Part shown: positions 32,690-46,100 of the stretch, piece by piece
Layout of the letters: every line of letters starts with the position of its first letter
Position numbering within the stretch: the first letter of the stretch is position 1
Source: Protula sp. h YS-2021
Lineage: Eukaryota; Annelida; Polychaeta; Sabellida; Serpulidae
Reading direction: 5' to 3'
NCBI GenBank assembly: GCA_949752745.1
Contig: OX457034.1
Span: 3,506,646-3,570,645, forward strand
Length of the DNA: 64,000 nt
Notes under the pieces: model-generated
The model's input: only the letters and a program-made list of their open reading frames with translations
What the model was told of the DNA's origin: nothing
Database searches by the model: none
Position numbers and translations under genes: made by a program

Positions 32690-32990
32690 TCTGTTTCTGT
32701 GAGTGCTTTGTACGCTCCTGTAAGTGTTTTGTCGCTTGTGTGAGTGTTTTGTCGCTTATGTGAGTGTTTCTGCCCGCTTCTCTGAGTGTTTTGTCGCTTA
32801 TGTGTGCTTTTGTACCCTCCTGTAAGTGTTTTGTTGCTTCTGTGAGTGTTTTGTCGCTTATGTGAGTGTTTTGTTGCTTGTGTGAGTCTTTTGTCGCTTC
32901 TGTGAGTGTTTTTGTATCCTCCTATGTGTGTTTTTGTACGCTCCTGTAAGTGTTTTGTCGCTTATGTGAGTGTTTCTGCCCGCTTCACGT
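32690..32990. repeat. About 20-bp minisatellite
   Basis: Imperfect tandem units of the form gtgagtgttttgtcgcttat, with variants containing tgtaccctcctgtaa. Noncoding. Confidence 0.8.
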
Positions 32991-33740
32991 GTTTACGTCC
33001 AAATGACCTGGACGTTCCGCGTCAGAAGATTCTCTCCCGGATCAGGACTAAAAATATAGATACTCGGCGTCACTTCATTTATTTTACAATTAAAACTATA
33101 CAATCTGTAATGCAGTTTGTGCATAATGAATGTCTTTTCTCACTTTATTTGAGCAAATTTAAACACACTTGAACATGTATTTCCTACAGAAAATATATCA
33201 CTTTGTTACTACCAAAGGAGAAACTAGAAAAATGGTTAGGATGAGTTTCTTTGGCAGAATAATGACATAATTATCAACTTCAAATCTTAAAATATTGCGT
33301 CGCTTTTTGTGTTATATTCTGGCAGGCAGCATACAGAGGTTTCATTCTACCAAACGCGCGCCCCTCATCTCCTCACCCCACGACCCCACTCAGGTGATAC
33401 GCCCATGCTTACCAACATCACTGGCCAAAGATCGACGCGTATACACAAATTATGTGTACACAGAAATAATGCACACTTATAACAACAAATTGTACACAAT
33501 AGCGACAATGATCGTTGTCTAACTGATTAAAACCGCAACATAAATAACCAAATATTATATGAGAATAAACCCAAGTTGATAGAAAATAACAACTCAAAAA
33601 CAGTTACTAAAATTACACATAAATTAATAAAAGTGCATATGTAACTGTATGTAATAAAATTAGCTCACTTTCCTTGGTCACTTTCTAGCTTTTTCACACG
33701 CAAAGCCACTCCCTCCCACGTTATAGAGTGACACATTTTC
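32991..33740. other. Downstream flank of VWA8, no gene seen
   Basis: A/T-rich sequence with no supported coding region. On the minus strand an AATAAA lies at 33149-33144, about 940 bp beyond the VWA8 stop, and could serve its polyadenylation; another is at 33082-33077. This is motif-only evidence. Confidence 0.3.
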
Positions 33741-33741
33741 A

Positions 33742-33847
33742 TGACGTCACAGCGTTGCCAATTCTCTGACGTCACAGCTTCACAAATATTTTGACGTCAC
33801 AACTGCATGCACATTCATGACGTGAAATACTGAAATACATGACGTCA
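33742..33847. promoter_or_regulatory. Cluster of TGACGTCA palindromes
   Basis: The full CRE/ATF palindrome TGACGTCA occurs at 33742-33749, 33767-33774, 33792-33799 and 33840-33847, and a half-matching TGACGTGA at 33818. The first three are exactly 25 bp apart. They lie 240-350 bp downstream of the VWA8 stop codon. The regular spacing suggests a degenerate 25-bp repeat; CREB/ATF binding is possible but unproven. Confidence 0.5.
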
Positions 33848-34088
33848 TAGCTTTAGATAGATAAGCTACAGATAAAATATACTACGCCATATTGCCCATC
33901 TGAGCAAAGCTTTATCTGAATTAATTGATCTGCAACTATTCCTGTCAATTCCGATCGATGCCGTATGAACACAATGAAACCCAGTATATTGTCAATATCA
34001 TCGATACACATCAATAAAGCAACTAATGTAACAAAAGAGATATACAAATTTATGCAAAACACTTAATTCTGCAGGTGCTTTACGTAAA

Positions 34089-34197
34089 TCACTTTGTATT
34101 AAGCATAGACGAAGTGAAGATCTGTTGGAGAATGTTGGGTAGATTTTTGGTGTCCATACAGAGGAAGGCCTTCCCGGACGGCAGCTGTTTGATCAAC
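34089..34197 (-). CDS. VWA8: VWA8 last exon (M)
   Basis: After the acceptor ...ggtatag the exon encodes R-LIKQLPSGKAFLCMDTK, then NLPNILQQIFTSSMLNTK and TGA at 34091-34089. MDTK...LQQIFTS.ML is the characteristic VWA8 C-terminus. The first base completes an Arg codon begun in exon L. Confidence 0.9.
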
Positions 34198-37100
34198 CTA
34201 TACCAAAATAAAATCAATATATTGAGCTTAAATCGAATTCATAGCAATACAATTAAAATAGAGACAGCTGTTTCTTTTTTTTTTTTTTTTTTTGAACGCT
34301 CTGTCACAAAAAACGTTTTGTAATGCTTTCATGTCATTGAAAGTCTTCGTAAGCCTTCGTAAGTCTTCATAAGTCTTCGTACGTGTAAAACGTCCTTGGA
34401 AAATTATCAACAGAGCGGGTTCTACCTGTGTGCCTGGTCGCCTAGGGAACCGATGAAGATGACGTAAGCATTGACGTCCTCGTTTGACGTCAGTACCTCA
34501 GCGAACTGACGTGGCCTGATGCCGTACCTGGCCAAGAAAAGAGGCACATATTGTCATACGAGTTCACACACCAAAGAGGGGCACGTATTGTCACACGAGT
34601 TCACACAACAAAGAGGGGCACGTATTGTCACACGAGTTCACACACCAAAGAGGGGCACATATTGTCAGAACAGTTCACACACCAAAGAGGGGCACGTATT
34701 GTCACACGAGTTCACACCACAGAGGGGAGCATTTGTCACACGAGTTCACACACCAAAGAGGGGCACATATTGTCACACGAGTTCACACACCAACGAGGGG
34801 CACATATTGTCACACGAGTTCACACACCAACGAGGGGCACATATTGTCACACGAGTTCACACCACAGAGGGGCAAATATTGTCAGAACAGTTCACACACC
34901 AAAGAGGGGCACATATTGTCACACGAGTTCACACACCAAAGAGGGGCACATATTGTCACACGAGTTCACACACCAAAGAGGGGCACATATTGTCACACGA
35001 GTTCACACACCAAAGAGGGGCACATATTGTCACACGAGTTCGCACATCAAAGAGAGACACATATTGTCACACGAGTTCACACACCAAAGAGGGGCACATA
35101 TTGTCACACGAGTTCACACACCAAAGAGGGGCACATATGGTCAAACGAGTTCACACAACAAAGAGGGGCACATACAGTGTTGCCACAGAGGCGTCAAGAT
35201 AAAAAGGGATAAAAAAAGGATAAAAAAAGAATAAATTTGAGAAAAAAAGTATGAAAAAAAGGATAATTCATATTTTGCTGAAGATCGAGAAACACTAATG
35301 TTAATCATATTGTATCATTTTTTTGTAATTTCAAGGTTCGCGCTGGGTTCTCAGGAAAGTGAGTCAAAAACGGCAAGTGTGACTCAGTTCGGTCCAGAAA
35401 AACTCGGTGGGTTCCGAAAAAGTGATCATTTCGTAAAAAAATGCCCAAAAAGTGGATAAAAACGCCGCCAACGCGAACCCTTAATTTATAATGCTCGTTT
35501 TCACAGCGATTAAAAAATATTTGCATACCTGATTGTACTTCACAAATTTATAAAGGAATCCGGTCAAATTGTGCCAAAAGAAGAGTTTTGAAAATTATTA
35601 CTAAATATTTTTAAATGCCCCCATTTAGCCAATTTTTAGCGGATCGCCAAAAAAAAGTAATTTTTCAAGACAGACCTACCTAGAGAATAAATGTCCAAAA
35701 TTGGAAAGGAATCCAATCAAAATTGTGGGAGAAGAACCATTTTGAAAATTGGCAACCGAAAAAATTTAAATGCCCCCCATTTAGCCAATTTTTGGCGGAT
35801 CGACAAAAAAAATTTTAAAGAGAGGCCTACCTGGAGAACATTCGTTTAAAATTTGAGAGGAATCCGATCAAAACTGAGGGAGAAGAAGCATTTCAATTTA
35901 AGTAAAAGTTTACTTAAAAAATAAAGTGTTATTTGATTTTAAAACTCTGGTGATGCGCTGCCCCTTTTTCCCCTTAATCCCCCACGCTACTCGACTTGAC
36001 AGCGACGGAGCGTGCCAGACGGAGATGTAGACAGAGCGTCTCGGGTTACAGCGTGCCGTCATGCAAGGCGGGAGCGAAGCACACACTCAGTAACTCGGGG
36101 GCGGAGCTCGCCCCAGAGTACCTTCTGTCATGCCTGTGTTCTATTGGCCGTTGAGTTGTACAGGGATTAAGTCGGACGGTACATAACAAGGCTCTTCCAA
36201 GCTTCCCCTCACAAATGCAAAGCAAGCACTGGTCAAGCAAGCGCTTCCAGAGAGCAAAAGGAAAAAAAAAAACAGAAAGACACAGCCAAATGGAATATTA
36301 GCTAGCCTTCAGGATAAAATAATAATAAACTAAAAAAAAAAGCTTGGACTCTGAATTGCAATTAGTGCAAGGGATTGTTAGGATTTGGGGCATCAATATG
36401 CGTGAGTACTCTAATTGCAATTAAGATCTTGCCTGAGCAGTGCCGTCTGAATAGGGCATTAATTGCAATTACGGCCAAGCAGTGAGCCCCCTATAACTGA
36501 AAAAAAAGAGTGAGAGAGCAAGGAAACAAAAATATGAATAAGGATAAAGTCGACAGTGCAATTAAAGAATTGAAAGAATGGGCTGCGTCGAGAAACCTTC
36601 TCGAATCCACTGTCGACGCTCTCCTGAGCGAGGAATTCTTTTCCATCGACAGTGTACTGCACATTGACAAGGTCGTCATTAAGGCGCTAAAACTCTCGCT
36701 CGGCCAAGAGAGAATGCTGCTAGCGGCCGTCGCAGACCTTAAGGACGCAAAGTCCGACAGTGCGAGTTCCCGCACCGGTCCCACATCGGACATCATTGAG
36801 AAATTTCCGGCCGACAGACCCCGGCTACGCAGCGACGCGGCACCAGCTACCCTGAATGACCTTCCACGCCTTAACACAGAGACGATGACAGCCATGCTGG
36901 ACTCCCTCGTGGACAAGCCGCAGACCCCGGACGACGACCCATGGCAGACCGGGAGAACCCCAGGTAACACGCGACCATTATTTGTCCAAGATTTCTGTGG
37001 ATCCTTCCTGGGGAGTCAGGACACACAGACAGTGTTATCGTCGAACGGTGATGCGAAAGTGATCGTGACGAGCGCGGCGAAACGCGTGAGGCCCGAGGAC

Positions 37101-40100
37101 ACCACGTGGCAGCAGTGGGTGAAAGGCCACGCCCGCATCTTTAGCGCCCTAAAGCGCTCAGGACAGTTGGAGACGGAAGACGAGCGTGATCGCTACAATC
37201 TCTACGGCATAAAGTTTGGAGATATGTGCGAGTATTACCCGCTAGCCAACTGTATGAGGTATGATTTCGAATACCGGCAACGGGTGGCGTCGGGGCAAAT
37301 CCGTTGGGGAGACGACGATACGTATCTCCTAGGCATATGTTGCTTCTCGTCTCGCGCCCAATCAACATCCACCCGGAAGCAGCACGCTGGACCCATGGTG
37401 GAAGCTCCAAGGGCCCCGAACGGCACGGAAATTTGTCGCAACTTTAATTCGCGCCGGGGTTGCAGTCTACTAAACTGCCGATTCATGCATGCCTGCCTGA
37501 AATGTTTCCAGAACCACCCCGAGATTGCTCACAGAGACTAGGGGCACGCCGTCTCTAGCCCACTGTCTGACCGGCTCGACGAATGGGAACGACAACTTGA
37601 AACGGATAAGGACAAGGTATTTATTCTCAACGGACTACGTAAAGGGTTCGATATCGTTAACGTTCGCACGGAAAATATTCAGTGTGCCGAAGCCCCCAAC
37701 AGCCGCGTCGCTGAGCGACAATATCGTGATGAGGTAGAGAGCGAAATAAAGAAGGAAATTGCCCTGGGTCGCTATAAAGTAGTGGTAGAAAAACCGGTCA
37801 TTGTCTCCCCGCTCTCCGCCATACCCAAAGAAAACGGTGAAATCAGGCTAATTCACGATTGCTCGCAACCAGAAGGCCTTTCTGTCAACTCCCACGCAAC
37901 CCCCGACAAACATGTTTTTACATCCGTGGACATCGCTGCCGATATGGTCGGTAAAAACTCGTTTATGGCAAAAGTGGACCTTAAATCAGCTTATCGGCAG
38001 GTCCCGCTCAGCGAAGCGTCCCAACGTCTAACGGGCTTAAAGTGGAAATTTAAGGGTGATAAACATCACACATACCTTGTAGATACCCGCTTGCCCTTCG
38101 GGGCTTCATTAAGCGTTGGTATTTTCCATCGTATTACACAGAGTGTCTGCCGCATGCTTAAAAAACAAGGTATAAAAGCAATAATTTGCTACCTCGATGA
38201 CTTTTTTATTACCGCTGAAACATTTGACGATACGCTCAAGGCAATGCAATGCTTGATACGGCTCCTCCGGTCGCTTGGTTTCGCAATCAACTGGGAGAAA
38301 TGCATCTCCCCTACGCGCAGACTAACGTTTCTGGGAGTGACTATCGACTCCACCGACTGCACGCTGTCAATTCCCACGGATAAGCTATGCGAAGTCCAAA
38401 CCCTTCTCTCCCACTACGCAAGTCCCGACAACAGACGGCTCTCAAAACGCGACCTCCAGAGGCTGCTGGGGAAACTGAACTGGGTCGGACGTGTTGTCAG
38501 TGTCATACGTCCGGCCATGCGTCGTCTAATCGTGCTTATGACGTCACTACGTCGCCCTAACCACCGCACCCGTATCACTACGGACACTCGCCGAGACTTA
38601 CTACTGCTTAATGTGCTTTGCGCCTCATTCAACGGTACATCCCGCTTTTCCTCCCCAAGGGATGTGCCCGATCGCGCCTTTCACATTGCCACAGACGCAA
38701 GCCCGACTGCTGCAAGCGCAGCGGTCGTTTGCCACAATACAGCCATAGACTGGCTCTATTGCAACTTCGCCACGGATATGCCCGCCATCAATGATTGCGA
38801 CATTAATACGAAAGAACTAGCTGCTGTTCTTTTGGCGCTGCGCCGCCTGGCACCGTTCTGCGCTTCTAAGACGGTCCAACTATATTCGGATAATAAAGCA
38901 ACCCTATATGCCCTTAACCGAGGAAGAATTAGAAACACTATTGCGTCCGATGTCTTATGCGAAATACTAATATTATGCGTTAAGTTTGACATTAAAATAT
39001 GTGCCGCCTACGTAAACACGAAACTTAATAAGCTCCCGGATGCCATTTCGCGACTATCCAGCCTTTCGCATGCCACGTATGCATTCGGCCACGTCCCGCT
39101 CGCTGACCTCCGGCACCACATGTCACCAATTGCTATGCGTCGTTTGTTCCAGGAGTGGTACGGGAGACACAAATTTTGGACAACGAAGTGGCCCAATTCC
39201 GCCGAGCAGCCCTAGCAGAAAGCACTCGTGAAACGTACTCGGCTCAGCTGAAGTCTTACCTGGCCTTCTGCCAAGCCTTTAGGATGCGCCCAGCCCCCGC
39301 AGAAACTACGACCGTGCTCCGTTACGCGTGTTTTCTCAGCCGATCCCTGAAACCCCAGTCCGTGAGATGCTATCTCGCTCCAGTTCGCCTACTCCACTTG
39401 GAGCTGGGTTACACGAACCCCATTGAGAATAACCACTTCGTGAAGACGCTTTTGAAAGGAATCGACACGCAGAAAGGTACGCCACCCCGACAGAAACTAC
39501 CGCTCTCGCTGGATATCTTGCAGCGCGTCCGAGGAGTTCTCGACCTCTCGCAACCATTAGAGGCCTGCTTCTGGGCTGCTTGTCTCATGGGCTTCTTTAC
39601 CTTTCTGCGCAAGTCCTCGCTGCTATCCCGTACCCAGACTAGCCACGACTGTAGAACTGACCTCTGCCGTGATGACCAAACGCTGTGTGCAGATGGCGCC
39701 CTAGTTCACGTAAAACGCACCAAAACACTTCGCAACTTTTCACGAGCCCTCGTCATCCCAATCCCAGAGGTAGAGCAGTCTACAGTATGCCCCACTGCAG
39801 CGTTAAAACACCACCTCCGCCTTTCGCCCGCACATGGTAAATCGACGCTCTTCTCCTACAGAACCCCGGACTCCACCGTCCCTCTCTCCCACGCAGCGTT
39901 CTCGTCAATGCTGAAATGCAAACTGCGTGCTGTTGGGCAAGATGACTCAGCCTACAGCGGCCATAGCCTACGACGAGCCGGGGCTACCTTTGCTCTTGCC
40001 TGTGGGCTGCCACCGCAAGTGATTAAGAGCCAAGGAGACTGGACATCGGAGTCCTACACGCGATACACTGACGTCCCTCTGAGTCTACGCCTGGATTGTG

Positions 40101-43100
40101 CAAAAACCATGGGATCAAACGTTCAAAACGCCTTGTCCTAACTACTACAAGTAACACTTCGTGGTTTGGGTATTTGGACAGTTTCTTAAAGTATGTTTGT
40201 TTTATGCATAATGTGTTCAGCAGTCAGGCAATAAACATTTGTACCCAAACCACTCTCTCATTCTTCTTGCCAGCCATAACGGCTAGAGACTAGAACGCTA
40301 TAAGTTTTAATTAAAAAATAAAGTGTTATTTGATTTTAAAACTCTGGTGATGCGCTGCCCCTTTTCCCCCTTAATCCCCCACGCTACTCGACTTGACAGC
40401 GACGGAGCGTGCCAGACGGAGATGTAGACAGAGCGTCTCGGGTTACAGCGTGCCGTCATGCAAGGCGGGAGCGAAGCACACACTCAGTAACTCGGGGGCG
40501 GAGCTCGCCCCAGAGTACCTTCTGTCATGCCTGTGTTCTATTGGCCGTTGAGTCGTGCAGGGATTAAGTCGGATGGTACATAACAAGGCTCTTCCAAGCT
40601 TCCCCTCACAAATGCAAAGCAAGCACTGGTCAAGCAAGCGCTTCCAGAGACCCACCTCCATCCCCCTTCCCCTTCCCTGTTTAATTGTTTACAAGTACAG
40701 TTTTATGTTGAATATGTTAGTATGGTTAGTGGACAGTTTCTTAAAGTATGTTTGTTTTATGCATAATGTGTTCAGCAGTCAGGCAATAAACATTTGTACC
40801 CAAACCACTCTCTCATTCGTCTTGCCAGCCATAACGGCTAGAGACTAGAACGCTATAAGTTTTAAACACGTACATACGTACATACAGACGACGGATACCC
40901 CTCTATTGATGTGATAAGACCAGCCCGACATGGTCGGCTGGTTTAAAATAAAGGTAAGTACGTACTTTATCGATGGTCCCTAGGGACATGCAACTCAAAC
41001 TTACAGAATGAATATTATTGAAAATCATTAAAGAAATAACAAGTTTGTCCAAGGACAAAGTCCCAGCTTACGAAAGGAAATAAGACCAGTTCCAGCGTGC
41101 ATGAGCAAGGTAATTTCTCTGAAAATTTGGGCTTCAAAAGATGCGACGGCAAAAAGCTAGCTCAATATTAATTTAGCACCTAACCAGAACATAGACCGAT
41201 AAATGCATACAAAGATTTGTTTCCCAGAAAAATGGGAAAATTTTTTTGTATCTCTGGTACACTGGATAGTCTGCCATAGATACCTTCGAACAACGCTCGC
41301 ATTTCGGATCAGCGCGCATATTTATGTCTCGATGCGCGGTTCTTATTCAGACAAGTGCGCGTGTTTATTTAATTTGCGTTGATGCTCGGCTCTCATTTTG
41401 GAACTGTGCGCATGTTTATTTAACTTGCGTGGATGCGCGGTTCTTATTTCAGCCAATGCACATGTTCATTTTACTTGCGTTGTTGAGCGGCTCTTATTTT
41501 GGACAAGTGCACAGGTTTCCTTAGGATGCCTTGAAACGCGGTTCGCATTTCGGACCAGTTTGCATGTTTATTTAACTTGCGTTGATGCGCAGTTCGAATT
41601 TCGGACCATTGCGAATGTTTATTTAACTTGCGTTAATACACGGTTCGAATTTCGGATCAGTGCGCATGTTTATTCACCTTGCGTTGATGAGCAGTTCGAA
41701 TTTCGGACCATTGCGAATGTTTATTTAACTTGCGTTGATGCGCGGTGCTTATTTTGGACCAGTGCAAATGTTTGTTTAACTTGCGTTGGCGCGTGGTTCG
41801 CATTTCGAACACCTGCGCATGTTTATTTAACGTGCGTCGATGCGCGGTTCTTACTCTGCACCAGTGCACATGTTTATTTAAGTTGCGTTGATGCGCAGTT
41901 CTCATTTTGAATAGTGCGCATGTTATTTAAGTTGCGTTAATGCGCAGTTCGCATTTCGAACCAGTGCGCATGTTTATTAAACTTGCGATGATGTACGGTT
42001 CCCATTTCTGACCAGTGTGTTTGTTAATTTAGCTTGCGTTGATGAACGGTTCGCATTTTCCACCAGTGCGCATGTTTATTTAACTTGTGTTGATGCGTGG
42101 GTCGCATTTTCCACCAGTGCTCATATTTATTTAACTTGTGTTGATGCTCGGCACTTATTTTGGACCAGTCGACACGCGATTTGCATTTCGGACCAGTACG
42201 CATGTTTCTTTAAGTCCCGTCGATGCCAGACTCTCATGTCTATTTAACTTGTGTCGATTCTTGGTTCTTTCTTCGGACCACTGCGCATGTTTACTTAACT
42301 TGCGTTGATGCGCGGTTCTCATTTCGGATCACTGCGCATATCTATTCAACTTGCGTCGATGCGTGGTTCTTTTTTTCTTGGACAAGTGCGCATGTTTGTT
42401 TAACTTGCGTTGATGCGCGGTTCGTATTTGGGACCAGTGCGCATGTTTATCTAACTTGCCTCGATGTGCGGTTCGCATTTCGGACCAGTGCGCATATTTC
42501 TTTAGGTTGCGTTGATGCGCAGTTCTCATTTCAGACCCCTGCGCATGTCTATTCAACTTGCGTCGATGCGTGGTTCTTTTTTCGGACAAGTGCGCATGTT
42601 TGTTTAACTTTTCGCATTTCGGACCAGTATACTTGTTTCTTTAGGTTGCGTTGATGAACGGTTCGCATTTTCCACCAGTGCGCATGTTTATTTAACTTGT
42701 GTTGATCCGTGGTTCTCATTTCAGACCAATGCGCATGTTTCTTTAAGTCCCGTCGATGCCAGACTCTTATGTCTATTCAACTTGTGTCGATTCGTGGTTC
42801 TTTCTTCGGACTACTCTTTACTTTACATGTTTACTTAACTTGCGTTGATGCGCGGTTCTCATTTCGGTCCGCGCATGTCTATTCAACTTGCGTCGATGCG
42901 TGGTTCTATTTTCGGACAAGTGCGCATGTTTGTTTAACTTGCGTTGATGCGCGGTTCGCATTTGGAACCACTGCGCATGTTTATTTAACTTGTGTTGATG
43001 CGCGGTGCTTATTTTGGACCAAGTGCAGATGCGTTGATGTGCGGTTCGCATTTCGGACCACTGCGCACGTTTATTCAACTTGCCTCGATGTGCGGTTCGC

Positions 43101-46100
43101 ATTTCGGACCACTGCGCATGTCGATTCAACTTGTTTCGATGCGTGGTTCTTTTTTTCGAACCAGTGCGCATGCTTATTTAACTCGTGTTGCTGCGAGGTG
43201 CTTATTTTGGACCAGTTCGCAAGTTTATTTGTCTTCTGTCGATGCGCGGTTCACACTTCGGATCAATGCGCATGTCTATTTAACTTGCACCAATGCACAG
43301 TGCTTATCTTGGACTACTGCGCATGTTTATGTAACTTGCGTCGATGTCCGGTTGTTAAATCTGACCACTGCGGAAGTTCATTTAACTTGTGTTTACGTGC
43401 TGTAGGAGGAGATTCATTTATTTATTTTTTTTCAAAAATTCAGAAAAAAATCCAAAGTTTTCCAATTCTCTCAAAAAGTACAAGCCGTATGCATTACCCC
43501 CTAGAAACGGCTCATATTAAAAATAAATGAAATCTGATAAAAACCGCAGGAGGAAATGCAGTTTGAATTTTTTTCACTTTGAGGTAGTTTCATGAAAAAT
43601 TCACCCCAAAATCAAAAATTTCCAAGTTGAGTCAAATAGCACAAACCGTATGCCCGACCACCTAAGGATGCCTCATAAAAAAAATAAATGAAATGGGATA
43701 AAAAACTGTAGGAGGAAATGCATTTTGAAGTTTTTCTTCAAAAATTGTCGGATCGACTAAAAAATGCAAGCCGTATGCTCAACCCTTTAGGGACGCCTCA
43801 TATTATTAAGAAAAAAACGAAATCGGTTCAAAACTGTAGGGGGGAAATGCATTTTGAAGTTTTTTCTTCAAAAACTCCCTAAAAATACAAAAATTATCCG
43901 ATCGACTAGAAAAGCACAAGCCGTACGCACGACCCTTTAGAGGTACCTCATACCAAAAATAAAAGACATCGGATCAAAAATGTAGGAAGAGTTACTTTTT
44001 AATTTTTTATTCTTAAAAAATTAAACAAAAATTAAAAAACCAACCGATGGACTAAAAAAGCACACGACGTACACATGACCGCTTAGGGATGCCTCATACC
44101 AAAAATGAATGACATCGACTCAAAATTGTAGGAGTAGATGCATTTTGAATTATTTTCGAGATTTTTGCTTTAAAAAATCCCCAAAAATTCAAAATCACCC
44201 GATCGACTAAAAAAGCACAAGCCGTATGTATGACCCTTTAGAGGTGCCTCATATATCTGGAAATAAATGACATCGGGCCAAAAATGTCGGAGGGGATACA
44301 TTTTAAAATTTTTTCTTTAAAAATTCGCCAAAAATTCAAAAATCACCCGATCCACTAGAAAAGCACAAGCCGTATGCAGGACTGCTTAGAGATGTCTCAC
44401 ACCAAAAATAAATGACATTGACTCAAAATTGTAGGAGTAGATGCATTTTTAATTATTTTCGCGATTTTTGCTTAAAAAATTCCTAAAAATTAAAAAATCA
44501 CCCGATCGACTAAAAAGCACAAGCCGTACGCACGACCCCTTAGGGGTGCCTCACACCAAAAATAAATGACTTCGGGTCAAAAATGTAGGAGTAGATACTT
44601 TTATTTTTTTTTTTCAAAAATTCGCCAAAAATTCAAAAATCACCCGATCGACTAGAAAAGCACAAGCCGTATGCATGACCGCTTAGAGATGACTCACACC
44701 AATACATGACATCGGTTCAAACCTGTAGGAGTAGATGCATTTTGAATTATTTCGACATTTTTGCTTAAAAAATTCCCCAAAAATACAAAAATTGTTCGAT
44801 CGACTAAAAAGCACAAGCCGTATGCACGACCCTTTAAGGGTGCCTCACATCAAAAATAAGTGACATAGGGTCAAAAATGTAGGAGGAGATACATTTTAAA
44901 TTTTTTTTTTTCAAAAATTCGCCAAAAATTAAAAAATCATCGGATCGACTAGAAAAGCACAAGCCGTATGCATGACCCCTTAGCGATGTCTCACACCACA
45001 AATAAATGACATTGGATCAAAATTGTAGGAGGAGATGCATTTTGAAACAAAGTTTACTAAATAAACAACTAATTAACTGAGTAACTAACGGACGCCATCC
45101 GCAAACCGATAGGAATACCCCAGCTTGCGTGTAACGTAAGCTGGGCTAAATACTACACAACATCATTTAGAATACTGGATATTTTACAGTGTGATAAGAC
45201 ATTGAATACGCTTACAGAATCTATGTTTCAATTCCATGAAAAAAATACCCTTTCTCTACAGATGTATTGATTTTAACAATAGACGCTGCAAAAAAGTTGG
45301 AAATTACATACATATACAGTGTAAGAGCGGTTAATATTATGGCCTAATCATGACTAGGGTGAGAAAAAATTATAGAAAAAAAAAACATATGACTAATTGG
45401 GAAAAAATGATATTTTGAACGAAAAAAGAAAATGAAAAAAAAGCACCAAAATAAAAAAAAAGAATGAAAAGCGAAAAAAAGTATAAAAAAAAGGACGAAA
45501 ATGAAAAAAAGTATAAAAAAAAGTATTTAAGGATAAAAAAAGATAAAATCGGGATTTTTCAAAAAAAGGGATAATCCTTTTGAAAAAGGATGATGTGGCA
45601 ACACTGCACATATTGTCACACGAGGTCACACACCAAAGAGGGCCACCAAAGAGGGCCACATATTGTCACACGAGTTCACACCACCAAGCGGTGTCGCTTG
45701 GGACAACGAAAACCTTTCACCTCACAGTCTGCCACATATGCCAGATATACCAGAGGTATAAACAAGACTGTCAAGTGACAGTGGCCCAGTTGAGGATTCA
45801 GTCTTGTGCCTCTTGGAAAATGGTAAGACAGTCTGATTCTGGTTGAATGTTTTTTTTTATATTAAATTATGCTGAAATTATGAAAATTTCTGAATATTTG
45901 TAATGAATGGGAAAAATACAGACACGGGAATTTTACTGCAATTTGTTATTAAATTCAAACAGAAGTCAGATGTAAAAATTAAAATAAAGTCCTTTCTTTT
46001 ATTAATTATCTTGGGCCTTGTTTCAAGTGAGTATAAAAATGTGCATACAGTTTTGGAACATCCTATCCAGAACACGGTACGATATTTGTCAAATAAAAAT

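Larger units (their letters stand above)
35914..40865 (+). mobile_element. Ngaro-like retrotransposon copy 5, structurally complete
   Basis: A1 35914-36253, leader, gag, RT-RNase H, recombinase, B1 40175-40310, A2 40311-40650, B2 40730-40865. All three frames are open and all catalytic motifs are present, so with copy 1 this is the best candidate for an active element. It inserted into the tail of a hairpin-ended element at a TTAA-like site, without a longer target duplication. About 280 bp are missing from its leader compared with copy 1. Confidence 0.92.
35175..45606. mobile_element. 10.4-kb insertion with 13-bp terminal inverted repeats and 6-bp target duplication
   Basis: The left end starts cagtgttgccaca (35175-35187) and the right end is its exact reverse complement tgtggcaacactg (45594-45606). 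Both sides are the same 37-bp minisatellite, and cacata is duplicated at 35169-35174 and 45607-45612, so the empty site is reconstructed precisely. Both subterminal regions are A-rich with repeated ggataaaaaaa motifs. Inside are an Ngaro copy, a 51-bp satellite and hairpin-ended elements, but no transposase that I can recognise. A CAG..TG-type terminus with 6-bp duplication does not fit hAT (8 bp); the superfamily is left open. Confidence 0.85.

Noticed and set aside
34519..35234. CRISPR-like array or repeat protein
   Set aside because: Units are contiguous with no unique spacers, and the genome is eukaryotic; all three frames being open argues against selection for one.
41324..43530. Repeat protein with a 17-residue period (HVYLTCVDARF-like)
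   Set aside because: Frames break repeatedly and appear on both strands; a 51-bp satellite explains them.
35175..45606. Polinton/Maverick
   Set aside because: The 6-bp duplication fits, but inverted repeats are only 13 bp, the ends start CAG rather than AG, and there is no polymerase, integrase, ATPase or protease gene.
45580..45846. Possible plus-strand exon ending at atg|gtaaga
   Set aside because: No homology recognised, no acceptor, and it starts in transposon and minisatellite sequence.
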